A DNA stretch of 64,000 nucleotides from positions 52,321 to 116,320 of the forward strand of contig CAYRVX010000004.1 in the NCBI GenBank assembly GCA_964427875.1, written 5' to 3'. A program made the translations under genes and the position numbers. The stretch comes from CAYRVX01 sp964427875 (GTDB lineage Bacteria; Planctomycetota; Phycisphaerae; SM23-33). Positions 40,728 to 49,580 of this stretch are shown here, piece after piece (the stretch's first letter is position 1; each line of letters starts with the position of its first letter). The notes beneath the pieces are model-generated. The model was not told where the DNA came from, searched no databases, and was given only the letters and a program-made list of their open reading frames with translations.

Positions 40728-42209
40728 ATGAGGCTTGAGGTATCGCAACAACTCCGGCTCGAACAGCAGATGAAGCTGGCGCCGCGGATCATCCAGGCGA
40801 TGGAGATCCTCCAGCTTCCGATGATGGCGCTCCAGGAGCGGATCGACGCGGAGCTGGAGAGCAACCCGGTCCTGGAGATGCAGGACCCGGAGGTGGACGA
40901 GGAGGCCCCGCCGGCGCCGGAGGAGTATACCGACGACCGTGGCGAGCAGCCAATGGTAGTCGACGACTCCAACGGCAATCAGGAGGACTTCCAGCGGCTG
41001 GCCGAGTTCGAGGCCGAGTACGGGCCGGAGTTCGTCGAGCCGGATGCGCGCTACCGGCCGCCCCGGGCGCCCCGGGACGATCGCGACCCGAAGATGGCCG
41101 CGATGGCCAACGCGCCGGCCCCGGCCGAGTCGCTGAACGAGCATCTGCTTCACCAGTGGTCTTTCGTCGAGGCCGACGAGGACGTCAAGGCGGCCGGGCG
41201 GCTCATCATCAACTTCATCGACGACGACGGGTACCTCCGCACGCCGCTGGAGGAGCTTCGCGAGCGGAGCAAGGAGCCGCCCAGCCCCGAGGTGCTGACC
41301 GAGGCGCTGCGGCGCGTCCAGCAACTCGACCCCACGGGCGTGGGGGCCCGCGACGTCTCCGAGTGTCTGCTCCTCCAACTGGCGGTCGAAGCCGCCGCGG
41401 GAAGGGACGTGACGGTTGAAACGGAGATCGTCTCCCGCTTCCTGCGCGACGTGGAGATGAACCGGCTGCCGCAGATCGCCAAGCGGGCCGGCCGATCCGT
41501 CGAGGAGATCAAGGCCGCCATCGAGAACATCTCGCATCTGAACCCGTTTCCCGGGCACCTCGTGGGCGGCCGCACCGTGCCCGTGATCACTCCCGACGCG
41601 ATCGTGGAGATGGAGGAGGACGGCGAGGTCTACGTGACCATGGCGGACGGCAACTCGCCGAGGCTGCACATCTCCGGCTCCTATCGACGCCTCGCCCGCA
41701 ACCGAAAGACCGACCGCGAGGCGAAGCAGTTCCTCCGCAAGAACATCCGCTCGGCCCAGTGGCTGATCAGCGCAATCCAGCAGAGGAGGGAGACGGTCCG
41801 GCGCGTCGTGGAGGAGGTCTTCCTGGTCCAGCGGGACTTCCTGGAGCTCGGCCAGGAGGCGCTCAAGCCGCTGCCGATGATGGACGTGGCCGGCAAGGTC
41901 GGGGTGCACGTGGCCACCGTCAGCCGGGCCGTGGCGGGCAAGTACGTCCAGACGCCGAAGGGGATCTTCCCGCTGAGGATGTTCTTCTCCGGCGGGACGA
42001 AGACGGCCGACGGGCAGGACGTCTCGTGGAACGCCGTCAAGGCCAAGCTCAAGGAAGTCGTGAACAACGAGGACAAGTCCAAGCCGCTGAACGACGACCA
42101 ACTGGCGGCGGAGCTGAGCAGTCACGGCATCGACATCGCCCGCCGAACGGTTGCGAAGTACCGCAGCCTGCTGAAGATCCCCCCGGCGCGGAAGCGGCGG
42201 GAGTATTGA
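40728..42209 (+). CDS. rpoN: RNA polymerase sigma-54 factor
   Basis: This 493-residue protein has all regions of sigma-54. The glutamine-rich region I (QQLRLEQQMKLAPRII, then MEILQLP) interacts with activators. An acidic region II (about 55-120) and the core-binding domain follow. The DNA-binding part includes MDVAGKVGVHVATVSRAVAGKY and the RpoN box ARRTVAKYR, which reads the -24 element. It directs transcription that depends on AAA+ activators. No Shine-Dalgarno sequence precedes the ATG, and the promoter abuts it, so translation may start on a leaderless message. The pterin dehydratase gene follows 10 nt later. Confidence 0.95.
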   Translation: MRLEVSQQLRLEQQMKLAPRIIQAMEILQLPMMALQERIDAELESNPVLEMQDPEVDEEAPPAPEEYTDDRGEQPMVVDDSNGNQEDFQRLAEFEAEYGPEFVEPDARYRPPRAPRDDRDPKMAAMANAPAPAESLNEHLLHQWSFVEADEDVKAAGRLIINFIDDDGYLRTPLEELRERSKEPPSPEVLTEALRRVQQLDPTGVGARDVSECLLLQLAVEAAAGRDVTVETEIVSRFLRDVEMNRLPQIAKRAGRSVEEIKAAIENISHLNPFPGHLVGGRTVPVITPDAIVEMEEDGEVYVTMADGNSPRLHISGSYRRLARNRKTDREAKQFLRKNIRSAQWLISAIQQRRETVRRVVEEVFLVQRDFLELGQEALKPLPMMDVAGKVGVHVATVSRAVAGKYVQTPKGIFPLRMFFSGGTKTADGQDVSWNAVKAKLKEVVNNEDKSKPLNDDQLAAELSSHGIDIARRTVAKYRSLLKIPPARKRREY

Positions 42210-42219
42210 GAGGCGCAAG

Positions 42220-42543
42220 ATGGCCAGACTGTGCGACCTGTCCTGCAAGGCCTGTCGGGGCGACATGCCGGTGCTTCGGGGCCGGGAACTGGCCGAGTAC
42301 ACCAGGCAAGTGCCCGAGTGGACGGTGGTCGATGAGCATCACCTTTCTCGGACGTTCAGGTTTCCGGATTTCGCCGCGGCGCTGGAGTTCGTCAACCGCG
42401 TCGGCGCCCTGGCGGAGGCAGAGGGGCATCACCCGAGAATCCTGCTGACCTGGGGCAAGGTCACGATCGACATCTGGACGCACAAGGTGGACGGGCTCAC
42501 CGAGAGCGACCTTATCCTGGCGGCCAAGATCGATCAACTGTGA
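42220..42543 (+). CDS. Pterin-4-alpha-carbinolamine dehydratase
   Basis: The 107-residue protein carries the signature of the family: WTVVDEHHLSRTFRFPDF, then FVNRVGALAEAEGHHPRILL and a final TWGKVTIDIWTHKVDGLT. The paired histidines of EGHHP and the later His are catalytic. It recycles 4a-hydroxytetrahydrobiopterin, or a related pterin, in the cytoplasm. An N-terminal CDLSCKACRG four-residue-spaced cysteine pair is a common extension in such bacterial forms. It is probably co-transcribed with rpoN (10-nt gap) and is convergent with the HEAT-repeat gene. Confidence 0.9.
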   Translation: MARLCDLSCKACRGDMPVLRGRELAEYTRQVPEWTVVDEHHLSRTFRFPDFAAALEFVNRVGALAEAEGHHPRILLTWGKVTIDIWTHKVDGLTESDLILAAKIDQL

Positions 42544-42576
42544 GAGGGCTGACGAGAGGGCGGCCGTTCGGTTCCT

Positions 42577-44439
42577 TCAATGTTCTCCATCGGTGGCCTG
42601 CCGCCCGAATGTTGCGCGCCTCCCGGACCACCATGCCCGCCACTTGCGCAGATCGGCGCCGAACTTCTCACAGAGGATCTTGGTGAGGGCCAGGCCGGCC
42701 CTGCTCCTGACATCCTCGTCGGAACCGCCAAGACGGCTGATGAGCCGATCGACGGCTTCAGCGTTCCTGCCTCGCCTGATCGCAAGACACGCAGACATGC
42801 AAACGTACTCGCGGGGATCGAGAGCGGCGTTGACAAGGGCCTCAGTTACTCGTGGATCGTGAAGTTTCGCCAGCGTTTCCACGGCGACCCTGCGGACCTC
42901 CCTGTCCTGGTCAGCGGCGGCCCGCAGAAGTGCGTCGATGGCCCGCTCGTCGGCCAAGTGCGCCACGCCAGCCTCGGCCACGGGGAACCCGTCCTCGTCC
43001 CTCTCGTGCAGCGCGTGGATGAGGTGCACCGCCGCCCGGGGATCGCCGATCCTTTCCAGGGCCCGTATTGCCGACCTTCTCACGGCTGGGCTCTTGTCCC
43101 TGAGCGCCTGGATCAACGGATTGACCGCCCTGCGGTCCCGGAAGAAGCCGAGATTGACAGCAGCGGACGAGCGAACGACAGAACTCTCGTCGCTGAGCAT
43201 CCGAATCAGAGGATCGATCGTGATGTTCTCTTCGAGTTCGCCCAAGGCGTCTATCGCCCTTTCCCGAGCGGCTGGATCCTCGTGGCCGAGCAATCCGACG
43301 AGATGCTCCGCCACGGCTTTAGGCTTGGCGATCCCTTCCTTTCGGAGCTCGCGCAGGCAGGTATGCGCTCGGATCCGGTTGACGTCCCAACTGTCGGCGA
43401 TCCAGGCATGGCAAAGAAGGGGCACGACACGGGCGTCTCGCCGATCGCCGAGCACGGCGATGGCTTTCAGGCGGAGTCGCCTGCTCTTCTCTTCGCGAAC
43501 GGCCTGACCCACCGGGCCGAGGATATCGGATGTCCTTCTGCCGCGAAGGAGCTGAAGGGCCCGAAGACGCGCCGATTCACAGTTGTCCTCGACCGCGACT
43601 CGGCCGACGGGGGCGACGTCGTTTGGGTCTCCCAGGTTCATCAGAAGGTCAATCGCCAGGCAGCGGGCATTCGGGTCGTCATCCTTCAGCAGCCCGAGCA
43701 GAGTCTCCAACGGGATGCCGCTCATACCATTGAGCTCGCTCCAGGCGGGGCCGCCGAGGACCGAGCCCTTCCGGAAGCACCTCAGCAGGGGCTCGAACGC
43801 CCGGATGCCGAAGCTACCCAGGCTCCTGACCGCACACGCGCTGAAATCGGGGTCGTCCGTGTGTAGGGCCGCCTCTGCCAGGACCGGAATCGCGCGCGGA
43901 TCCCGGATCCCGGCCAATGCCAACGCCGCGTTGGCCCGACCGGGATCTCTCCACCCTTCGCGAGGGCCGTGTGCTGACGCGCCGTGCGACGCGGCCTTTC
44001 GCAGCCTCTGGAGCAAGGCGGGCACGCTCGGCCGGCCGATCTTGATCAGAGCCTTCCGCGCACGGTCACCAGGGGTTGCGCCTCCATCCCAGGTGGGCAT
44101 GTAGCATTCGTATTCCTCGTATCCCAGTCCGAAAAACTCCAGGATGCGATGACGGACACCAGGCCCTTGGTACGGCTCATTAGGTGGCGTGATCTCTGTC
44201 ACGTCATCGAGCAGGGCGACCAGTTCGGGAATCGCCGCCGCGGCCTTTGGCCCCATCTTCCCGAGGCGGTATGCTGCCAGCCCCCGGACGTACGCCTCCT
44301 CGTTGTCGAGTTCGGAGATGCGCATCCGGAGGGGGCTCACAAGGTAGAGAAGGTACAACGCGCCGCAGAGAATCACACCCGCCAGCCCAAAGGCCTTCAG
44401 GAGCTTTGATGCGAGTTTCCGCTTGCGGCATTTACCCAT
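42577..44439 (-). CDS. Membrane-anchored HEAT-repeat protein
   Basis: This 620-residue protein has a basic N-terminus (MGKCRKRKLASKLLK) and one transmembrane helix (about residues 16-34). The rest is a long series of roughly 30-residue HEAT repeats, for example IDALGELEENITIDPLIRML, SAAVNLGFFRDRRAVNPLIQ and ALERIGDPRAAVHLI. These form an alpha-solenoid for protein contacts, related to the phycobilin lyase-type and other bacterial HEAT proteins. The solenoid should face the periplasm if the helix acts as a signal anchor. No catalytic motif was seen. No strong ribosome site precedes the start. Confidence 0.75.
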   Translation of the reverse strand: MGKCRKRKLASKLLKAFGLAGVILCGALYLLYLVSPLRMRISELDNEEAYVRGLAAYRLGKMGPKAAAAIPELVALLDDVTEITPPNEPYQGPGVRHRILEFFGLGYEEYECYMPTWDGGATPGDRARKALIKIGRPSVPALLQRLRKAASHGASAHGPREGWRDPGRANAALALAGIRDPRAIPVLAEAALHTDDPDFSACAVRSLGSFGIRAFEPLLRCFRKGSVLGGPAWSELNGMSGIPLETLLGLLKDDDPNARCLAIDLLMNLGDPNDVAPVGRVAVEDNCESARLRALQLLRGRRTSDILGPVGQAVREEKSRRLRLKAIAVLGDRRDARVVPLLCHAWIADSWDVNRIRAHTCLRELRKEGIAKPKAVAEHLVGLLGHEDPAARERAIDALGELEENITIDPLIRMLSDESSVVRSSAAVNLGFFRDRRAVNPLIQALRDKSPAVRRSAIRALERIGDPRAAVHLIHALHERDEDGFPVAEAGVAHLADERAIDALLRAAADQDREVRRVAVETLAKLHDPRVTEALVNAALDPREYVCMSACLAIRRGRNAEAVDRLISRLGGSDEDVRSRAGLALTKILCEKFGADLRKWRAWWSGRRATFGRQATDGEH

Positions 44440-44608
44440 TCACTTACCCGTTGAACGTACACGAGCGGCGGCGAAGGCCATACTTGCCCGGTCCCCAGCA
44501 GGACGTCTGATGCATTGTACCTCGCGGGTCTCAGGCGTCCAACGGCCTCGGTCCCGCCAGGCCACCGCGCGGGGCTCCTGCGTGGGAAAGCCCCCAGTCA
44601 GCAATTCC
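44440..44608. other. Gap between rsgA and the HEAT-repeat gene, no feature seen
   Basis: The 169-nt stretch carries no convincing reading frame. It must hold the promoter of the HEAT-repeat gene on the minus strand, but no clear -35/-10 pair is visible. Confidence 0.5.
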
Positions 44609-45811
44609 TCAGCCGAGGCCCTCGATCAGTGACTCGCGGATGCGGAGGTAGCTTTCGTAGCGGCGGGGGGGCACGTTGCCGGCCTCGACGGCGGCGAGCA
44701 GCGCGCAGCCGGGCTCGTGCGTGTGGGTGCAGTTGTTGAACCGGCACTCGGCGACGAACGGCTCGAACTCGGGGAAATACCAGGGCAGCTCTTCCAGGTC
44801 TATGGCGAAGCCGAGCTCTCGCACGCCCGGGGTATCGACGAGTATGCCGCCCGGTCCGACGCCGACGGGCGGCTCGGCCGGCTCGACGGCGGCGCCGGCG
44901 TCCGCCTCGACCGCCGGCAGGTCGTAGACGGCCGCGGCGGCGGTGGTGTGCCGGCCGCGCTCGTCCTTCATCCGGATCGATCGGGTCGCTGCGTCCGCGT
45001 CGGGGACAAGAGCGTTGATCAAGGCGCTCTTGCCCACGCCCGAGGCGCCCGCCAGCACGCTGCGCCGACCCGCCAGGCGGGCGCGAAGCGCGTCCAGGCC
45101 CTCGCCCGTAAGGGCCGAGCAGGGCAGGACGTCCACGCCAAGGGCGCGGAACCCGCGGACGCTCTCCTCCGGTGGGGGGGCGAGGTCGATCTTGTTGATC
45201 GCCAGCAGCGGCTCCAGCTCGCCCCGCTCGGCCGCGATGAGGTACCGTTCGATCAGCCGCCGGCGAAGCTTCGGCTGCCGCGTCGCGGCGACGATCAGCA
45301 GCACGTCCATGTTGGCGGCGATGACCTTCTCGAACACGTCGGTCTGGTATCGGTCGGCGCGTTTGGCCGACATGGGCCGGGGGCGCGACAGGGCCGTCTC
45401 CCGCAGGCGACGGGCCAGGACCATCCCCTCGGTTCGGTCCCCGTCGATCTCGATCCGCCCATCCGTGTGATGGGCCTGGGTAAGGGCGACGGTTGCGATG
45501 TCCCCGACGGCCAGGGCGCTGGCGTTCTCCGCGGCGCGGAACGTCTTGGCGATGGCGCAGAAGATCTCTTCGGTGCCGATCCTGACCGCCGCGCCGCGCC
45601 GATAGACCGCCACGACGAGGCCCTCCGTCTTCGGCAGGTCCTCCTGGTCCTGCTCGGGGGAGGCCAGGCGGCTGGGGGGGAGCTTGACCGCTGGCCGCGT
45701 GTGCTTGCGGCCGCGATGCGCCAAAGCGCCCGCGTCCTCGCCGGCGTGGTACCGCCCGTGCCAGTCCTTGATGCGGCGCCCCGACTTGCCTTTTCCCTTG
45801 CGCCTGGCCAT
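44609..45811 (-). CDS. rsgA: Ribosome small-subunit-dependent GTPase A
   Basis: This 400-residue protein has a basic, disordered N-terminus (MARRKGKGKSGRRIKDWHGR), an OB-fold and a circularly permuted GTPase. The G motifs appear in the permuted order: NKID (G4) and SALTGEG (G5) come before GASGVGKSALIN (G1) and VDTPGVRELG (G3). The zinc knuckle ECRFNNCTHTHEPGC follows. It matures the 30S subunit. The family is usually 300-350 residues; the extra length is the N-terminal tail and an Ala/Pro/Glu insert near residue 310. It starts 2 nt after the permease stop, so the two genes are co-transcribed. Confidence 0.93.
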   Translation of the reverse strand: MARRKGKGKSGRRIKDWHGRYHAGEDAGALAHRGRKHTRPAVKLPPSRLASPEQDQEDLPKTEGLVVAVYRRGAAVRIGTEEIFCAIAKTFRAAENASALAVGDIATVALTQAHHTDGRIEIDGDRTEGMVLARRLRETALSRPRPMSAKRADRYQTDVFEKVIAANMDVLLIVAATRQPKLRRRLIERYLIAAERGELEPLLAINKIDLAPPPEESVRGFRALGVDVLPCSALTGEGLDALRARLAGRRSVLAGASGVGKSALINALVPDADAATRSIRMKDERGRHTTAAAAVYDLPAVEADAGAAVEPAEPPVGVGPGGILVDTPGVRELGFAIDLEELPWYFPEFEPFVAECRFNNCTHTHEPGCALLAAVEAGNVPPRRYESYLRIRESLIEGLG

Positions 45812-45813
45812 GT

Positions 45814-46710
45814 TCAGGACTCGGTGATCTTCTTGACGATGTCCGCGGCGATGAGCACGGCCGTCAGCATCACGATGGCGGCGAAGTACTGCCTCAAGCG
45901 TTTGGCGTGCAGCCTGTTGCATATCCACGCGCCAAGCTGCACCCCGGCCGTGCTCCCGGCCAGCAGCGACATGACGATCCACAGGTTCACGTGGCCCGTC
46001 AGCCCGTATCTTACCGTTCCGATGATCGAGCTGAACACCACGACGCCCAGGCTCGTGCCCACCGCCTGGTGAACGGTCAGGCCGACCGCGAGGATCAACA
46101 GCGGCACGAACAGTACCCCGCCGCCGATGCCCAGCAGCCCGGTGGTCACGCCGATGAGCAGCCCCACCGCCACGATGCCGGGCAGGGCGACGTGCTCCAG
46201 ATCCGCGGCCTTGAGGTGGATGCGAGGCGGGAGCTTCACGCGTTGCAGCAGGCTCAGCCCTCCGCGCGCTCGCGCGCCGCCGCGGGCCACCAGCCACGCC
46301 GTCAACGTCAGGACCACGACGAACATCGCGTGCATGATGAGCGTGTAGTTCCTGGATCCGCCCCGGCCGTACGTCGCCTCCAGCCAACCGTGGATCGTGG
46401 CGCCGAGCAGGACCCCGATCATGGCCCCGGCCGCCAGCAGGAGCATGCTGCGCGGCTCGAAGTTCTTCAGCCGAGCGTGGCGGGACCAGCCGGATACGCT
46501 CGTGCCGATGGTGAAGCTGAGACTGCTGCCCACCGCCGTGGCGTAGGGAATGCCGAACAGGACGTTGAGCATCGGCGTTGCCAGGAAGGCCCCGCCGACC
46601 CCGAACAGGCCGGTCAGCACGCCGACGACCAGGCCCATTCCCGCCAGGGCGCAGAGAAGCACCGGACCGCTCAGGTAGGCTTCGGCCGCGATGTCGGCCA
46701 GCGCCGTCAT
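45814..46710 (-). CDS. TauE/SafE family membrane permease
   Basis: This 298-residue integral membrane protein has 8-9 hydrophobic segments. It shows the duplicated glycine-rich signature of the family: VGVLTGLFGVGGAFLATP in the first half and IGVTTGLLGIGGGVLFVP in the second. Members export sulfite, sulfoacetate or other small organic anions; the substrate is not predictable here. Its ATG overlaps the stop of the small upstream membrane gene (ATGA), indicating translational coupling, and rsgA follows 2 nt after its stop. Confidence 0.85.
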   Translation of the reverse strand: MTALADIAAEAYLSGPVLLCALAGMGLVVGVLTGLFGVGGAFLATPMLNVLFGIPYATAVGSSLSFTIGTSVSGWSRHARLKNFEPRSMLLLAAGAMIGVLLGATIHGWLEATYGRGGSRNYTLIMHAMFVVVLTLTAWLVARGGARARGGLSLLQRVKLPPRIHLKAADLEHVALPGIVAVGLLIGVTTGLLGIGGGVLFVPLLILAVGLTVHQAVGTSLGVVVFSSIIGTVRYGLTGHVNLWIVMSLLAGSTAGVQLGAWICNRLHAKRLRQYFAAIVMLTAVLIAADIVKKITES

Positions 46711-46850
46711 CGGGCGTCTCGCTCCGGCGGGCCGGCTTTGCGGCGGCCGTAGTGACGGCGGAACAGCTCGAAGGCCAACTCCACGGCCAGGCCCCAAGCC
46801 AGCGGCAGCATGATGAACGAGACGATCTCGAAGAACCTGGTCATGCGCAT
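46707..46850 (-). CDS. 47-residue membrane protein coupled to the TauE permease
   Basis: The reading MRMTRFFEIVSFIMLPLAWG continues through one hydrophobic helix to a basic end (FRRHYGRRKAGPPERDAR). Its TGA overlaps the permease ATG by one ATGA quartet. The longer open frame to 46961 lies over the divergent promoter and is not used. It may be a small accessory subunit of the permease; no family recognised. Confidence 0.5.
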   Translation of the reverse strand: MRMTRFFEIVSFIMLPLAWGLAVELAFELFRRHYGRRKAGPPERDAR

Positions 46851-46948
46851 TCTCGGTGGTATCGGCGTCCCGAACGTAGTGAATCCGCGGCGTGCTTGCA
46901 AGGGGCGCCCGGCGGATTGCCGGCTCTTCGGCGGCTGAGACCTTTCCC

Positions 46949-46977
46949 TTGACACGCACATCGCCTTGCCCTAGTCA
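46949..46977 (+). promoter_or_regulatory. Promoter of the GH172 gene
   Basis: Perfect TTGACA (46949-46954), 17 nt, TAGTCA (46972-46977). The leader to the ATG at 47035 is about 50 nt and ends with AAAGGAA. Confidence 0.55.
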
Positions 46978-47034
46978 AGCATGCCGCTGGCTGCGCCCCG
47001 CAAGCCCGGGCGCCCAGGACGAAAGGAACACCCC

Positions 47035-48171
47035 ATGCTGAACGATCTTGCACGCATACGGGATCGCAAAGTCGCACGATTCTCCTCCTGGGACACGACC
47101 GGGCGGAACGCCGATTCCTGGCGGGTCCCCGCCGGCGAGTCGCGTGTGCTGGCCGACATCCCCGGCCCGGCGTGCATCCGCCACATCTGGATGACGCAGG
47201 GGAACCACTATCGCAGCGCGCTGCTCAGGATCACCTGGGACAACGCCCGCCACCCGTCCGTGCTCGTGCCGCTGGGGGACTTCTTCGGCCTGGGCCACGA
47301 GATCGTCAACTCGTACCAGTCGCTCCTGTTCACGGCCTCGACGCGAAACAACAACCGGTTCAACAGCGGCTGTGCGCTGAACTGCTACGCGCCCATGCCG
47401 TTTGCCGAGCGCGCCGTCGTGGAGCTGATCAACGAGAGCAGGGAGACCCACAACCAGTACTTCTACGTGGACTACGAGACGCTCCCGGAGCCGCCGGGCG
47501 AGACGAGCGGCTACTTCCACGCCGAGTTCCGCCGGGCCAACCCCTTCGGCGGCTGGGGCCACGAGGTCCGCGTCAACACGCCCGAGGCAAACATCGCCAA
47601 CAAGCAGCGCACCGCCTGGAGCAACAACTACGTCATCCTGGAGACCACCGGCCGCGGGCACTACGTCGGCTGCAACCTCTCCGTGACCAACTTCCAGGGC
47701 ACCTGGTGGGGCGAGGGGGACGACATGATCTGGGTGGACGGCTACCACTGGCCGCCCGACCTGCACGGCACGGGCAGCGAGGACTACCTCAACCAGGCCT
47801 GGGGCATGCAGGACAACGCGTTCCTGCGGAACGGCTCGAGCATCCACGAGTCCAACACGGGCGGCTACCAGACGAGCTACGTGCACCACGTCGAGAACCC
47901 CGTGCGGTTCAGACGATCGATCAAGGTGACGATCGAGCACGGCCACGGCAACCACCTGTGCAACGAGATGTCGTCGGTGGCGTACTGGTACGCCGCGAGG
48001 CCCGCGCGGATCGCCAGGCCGCCCGCCGTCGGCAAGCGAATGCCCGTCCTCCGCGACAACCAGGGCAACTGGCTGACGGACAAGAGGAGCCGGACGACGC
48101 CCTTCGTCATCAAGCCCAACGCCGAGATGAAGCGCATGAAGCGGCGTTGGGCGAAGAAGCGGAGGAAGTGA
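47035..48171 (+). CDS. GH172 (DUF2961) family glycoside hydrolase
   Basis: This 378-residue protein starts at MLNDLARIRDRKVARFSSWD after AAAGGAA. The double jelly-roll of DUF2961 is recognised by FSSWDTTGRNADSW, RHIWMT, then VPLGDFFGLGH and the conserved HGTGSEDYLNQAWG, which holds the catalytic Glu of the family. Characterised members act on alpha-D-fructofuranosyl or D-arabinofuranosyl linkages and form trimers or hexamers. No signal peptide is seen, so this copy is probably cytoplasmic. The basic C-terminus (MKRRWAKKRRK) is unusual. It is a single gene, convergent with the small secreted protein gene. Confidence 0.85.
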   Translation: MLNDLARIRDRKVARFSSWDTTGRNADSWRVPAGESRVLADIPGPACIRHIWMTQGNHYRSALLRITWDNARHPSVLVPLGDFFGLGHEIVNSYQSLLFTASTRNNNRFNSGCALNCYAPMPFAERAVVELINESRETHNQYFYVDYETLPEPPGETSGYFHAEFRRANPFGGWGHEVRVNTPEANIANKQRTAWSNNYVILETTGRGHYVGCNLSVTNFQGTWWGEGDDMIWVDGYHWPPDLHGTGSEDYLNQAWGMQDNAFLRNGSSIHESNTGGYQTSYVHHVENPVRFRRSIKVTIEHGHGNHLCNEMSSVAYWYAARPARIARPPAVGKRMPVLRDNQGNWLTDKRSRTTPFVIKPNAEMKRMKRRWAKKRRK

Positions 48172-48207
48172 GGAACAGGCAGCGGCGCCCGCTTCAGGCG
48201 GGGGCGA

Positions 48208-48627
48208 TCATTGACTGCCCCCGGCGCGCGGAACGGGCTTGCCTCTCGTCCTGACGACCAGGGCCGGGCCCTTGAAGCGCACCTTCTCGTCCACGGCCAG
48301 CAGCCAGGTATCCTGGTCGGGCAGCATCGAGAGGTCCCACGTGACGGCAAACGGCGGCTTGTCGGCCACGCCGATGTTGCCGACCGGCCTGCCGTCCTTC
48401 GTGAAACCGTGGGGTCCTTCGGCGATGCCGTCGCCGTTCTCGTCGTAGCCGGTGTACTGCCCCCAGTACTCGACGGAGCTGATCCTCTCTTCCACGGCCT
48501 TCGGCACCGGCAGGGCAAGGGAGACGCCTTCGCCCTCGCGGAGGAAGACCTGGCCGGACACCATCCCGCAGCACCAGAGCAGAAGACCTCCCGCCCCGCC
48601 AAGGACAAAAGCCGTGTGCTTCATCAT
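48208..48627 (-). CDS. Small secreted protein of unknown function
   Basis: The reading starts at MMKHTAFVLGGAGGLLLWCC (48627, GAAGGG upstream) and gives 139 residues with a signal peptide; the cysteines do not form a proper lipobox. The mature part has a calcium-loop-like DENGDGIAEGPHGF (D-x-N-x-D-G) and a beta-rich end (FAVTWDLSMLPDQDTWLLAV, then VRFKGPALVVRTRG). It may be a short binding module or the remains of a larger secreted protein. Upstream lies nfo, whose stop is 43 nt away on the same strand. Confidence 0.5.
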   Translation of the reverse strand: MMKHTAFVLGGAGGLLLWCCGMVSGQVFLREGEGVSLALPVPKAVEERISSVEYWGQYTGYDENGDGIAEGPHGFTKDGRPVGNIGVADKPPFAVTWDLSMLPDQDTWLLAVDEKVRFKGPALVVRTRGKPVPRAGGSQ

Positions 48628-48670
48628 CAGCCCTTCACGCAAGAGCCATCGTGCGGGCATCATAGTCCGG

Positions 48671-49522
48671 CTACCGCCGCCGGACGAGCTTCCGGAGCGT
48701 TTCCGCGTTGATCTCGTCCCAGTCACGGCCGCGATCGTCCTTGCCCTTGGGCGTCTCCAGGATCATGGGTACCTGAGCCAGCCGGGGGTCGTTGACGAGG
48801 TTGGCGAAGCCGGCCTTGCCGATGTGTCCTCGGCCGATGTGCTCGTGGCGGTCGCGCCGGCTGCCCAGCGGCCCGAGCGAGTCGTTCAGATGGACGGCCC
48901 GGAGGCGCTCCAGGCCGATCACGCGGTCGAAGCGCGCCATAGTCTTGCGGTACGCTCGGGCGGTGCGCAGGTCGTACCCGGCCGCGAAGACGTGGCAGGT
49001 GTCGAGGCAGACGCCGAGGCGTCGCGGCCGGCGGACGCGGGTCAGGACCGCCGCGATCTGCTCGAACGTGTGCCCGATGCAGTTCCCCGCCCCGGCCGTG
49101 GTCTCCAGCAGCACCTTCGGCCTGCGGTGGGGGAGACGCGCGAAGATCTGATCGAGCCCCTCGGCGATCAGGCGGACGCCCTCCTCGGCGTTCGGCCGGG
49201 AGCCAGGGTGAAGAACGAGGTACTCGATTCCCAACCGCCCGCAGGCGGCCAGGTCGGCCAGCGTGGCAGCGATCGACCTGCGGCGAACCGCGCGCTTCCC
49301 GGCGAGGTTCACGAGGTACGACCCGTGGGCCACGACGGGTGAGATGCCCAGCCGCCGGCGCGTCCGCCGAAAGACGGCCACGGCCTCCTCGCTGAGCCGC
49401 CGCGCGCGCCACTGCAACTGGTTGCGGACGAACAGCCCAACCGTCCTGAACCGGTAGCCGCCGGCCGCGGTCAGGGCATTGTGAAGCCCGCCGGCGATGC
49501 TCAAGTGCGCGCCGAGAAGCAT
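48671..49522 (-). CDS. nfo: Endonuclease IV (AP endonuclease)
   Basis: This 283-residue protein, nearly the length of E. coli Nfo (285), starts at MLLGAHLSIAGGLHNAL. The three-zinc TIM barrel ligands appear in the expected order: GAHLS, VAHGSYLVNLA, VLHPGS, LLETTAG, then CLDTCHVFAAGYD, HLNDSLG, RHEHIGRGHIG and the final LETPKG. It cuts DNA 5' of abasic sites in base excision repair. Upstream in-frame sequence to 49588 lacks a better start. It is divergent from the archease gene, about 58 nt apart. Confidence 0.93.
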   Translation of the reverse strand: MLLGAHLSIAGGLHNALTAAGGYRFRTVGLFVRNQLQWRARRLSEEAVAVFRRTRRRLGISPVVAHGSYLVNLAGKRAVRRRSIAATLADLAACGRLGIEYLVLHPGSRPNAEEGVRLIAEGLDQIFARLPHRRPKVLLETTAGAGNCIGHTFEQIAAVLTRVRRPRRLGVCLDTCHVFAAGYDLRTARAYRKTMARFDRVIGLERLRAVHLNDSLGPLGSRRDRHEHIGRGHIGKAGFANLVNDPRLAQVPMILETPKGKDDRGRDWDEINAETLRKLVRRR

Positions 49523-49580
49523 AGCCACATCGTAGCGACGCGGGCGCCGATGGTGCATACTATTGTGAGGCGGGCGAGAG

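Noticed and set aside
44609..46387. 592-residue version of RsgA starting at 46387
   Set aside because: The first 192 residues are a shadow of the TauE permease. The real start at 45811 directly follows the permease stop.
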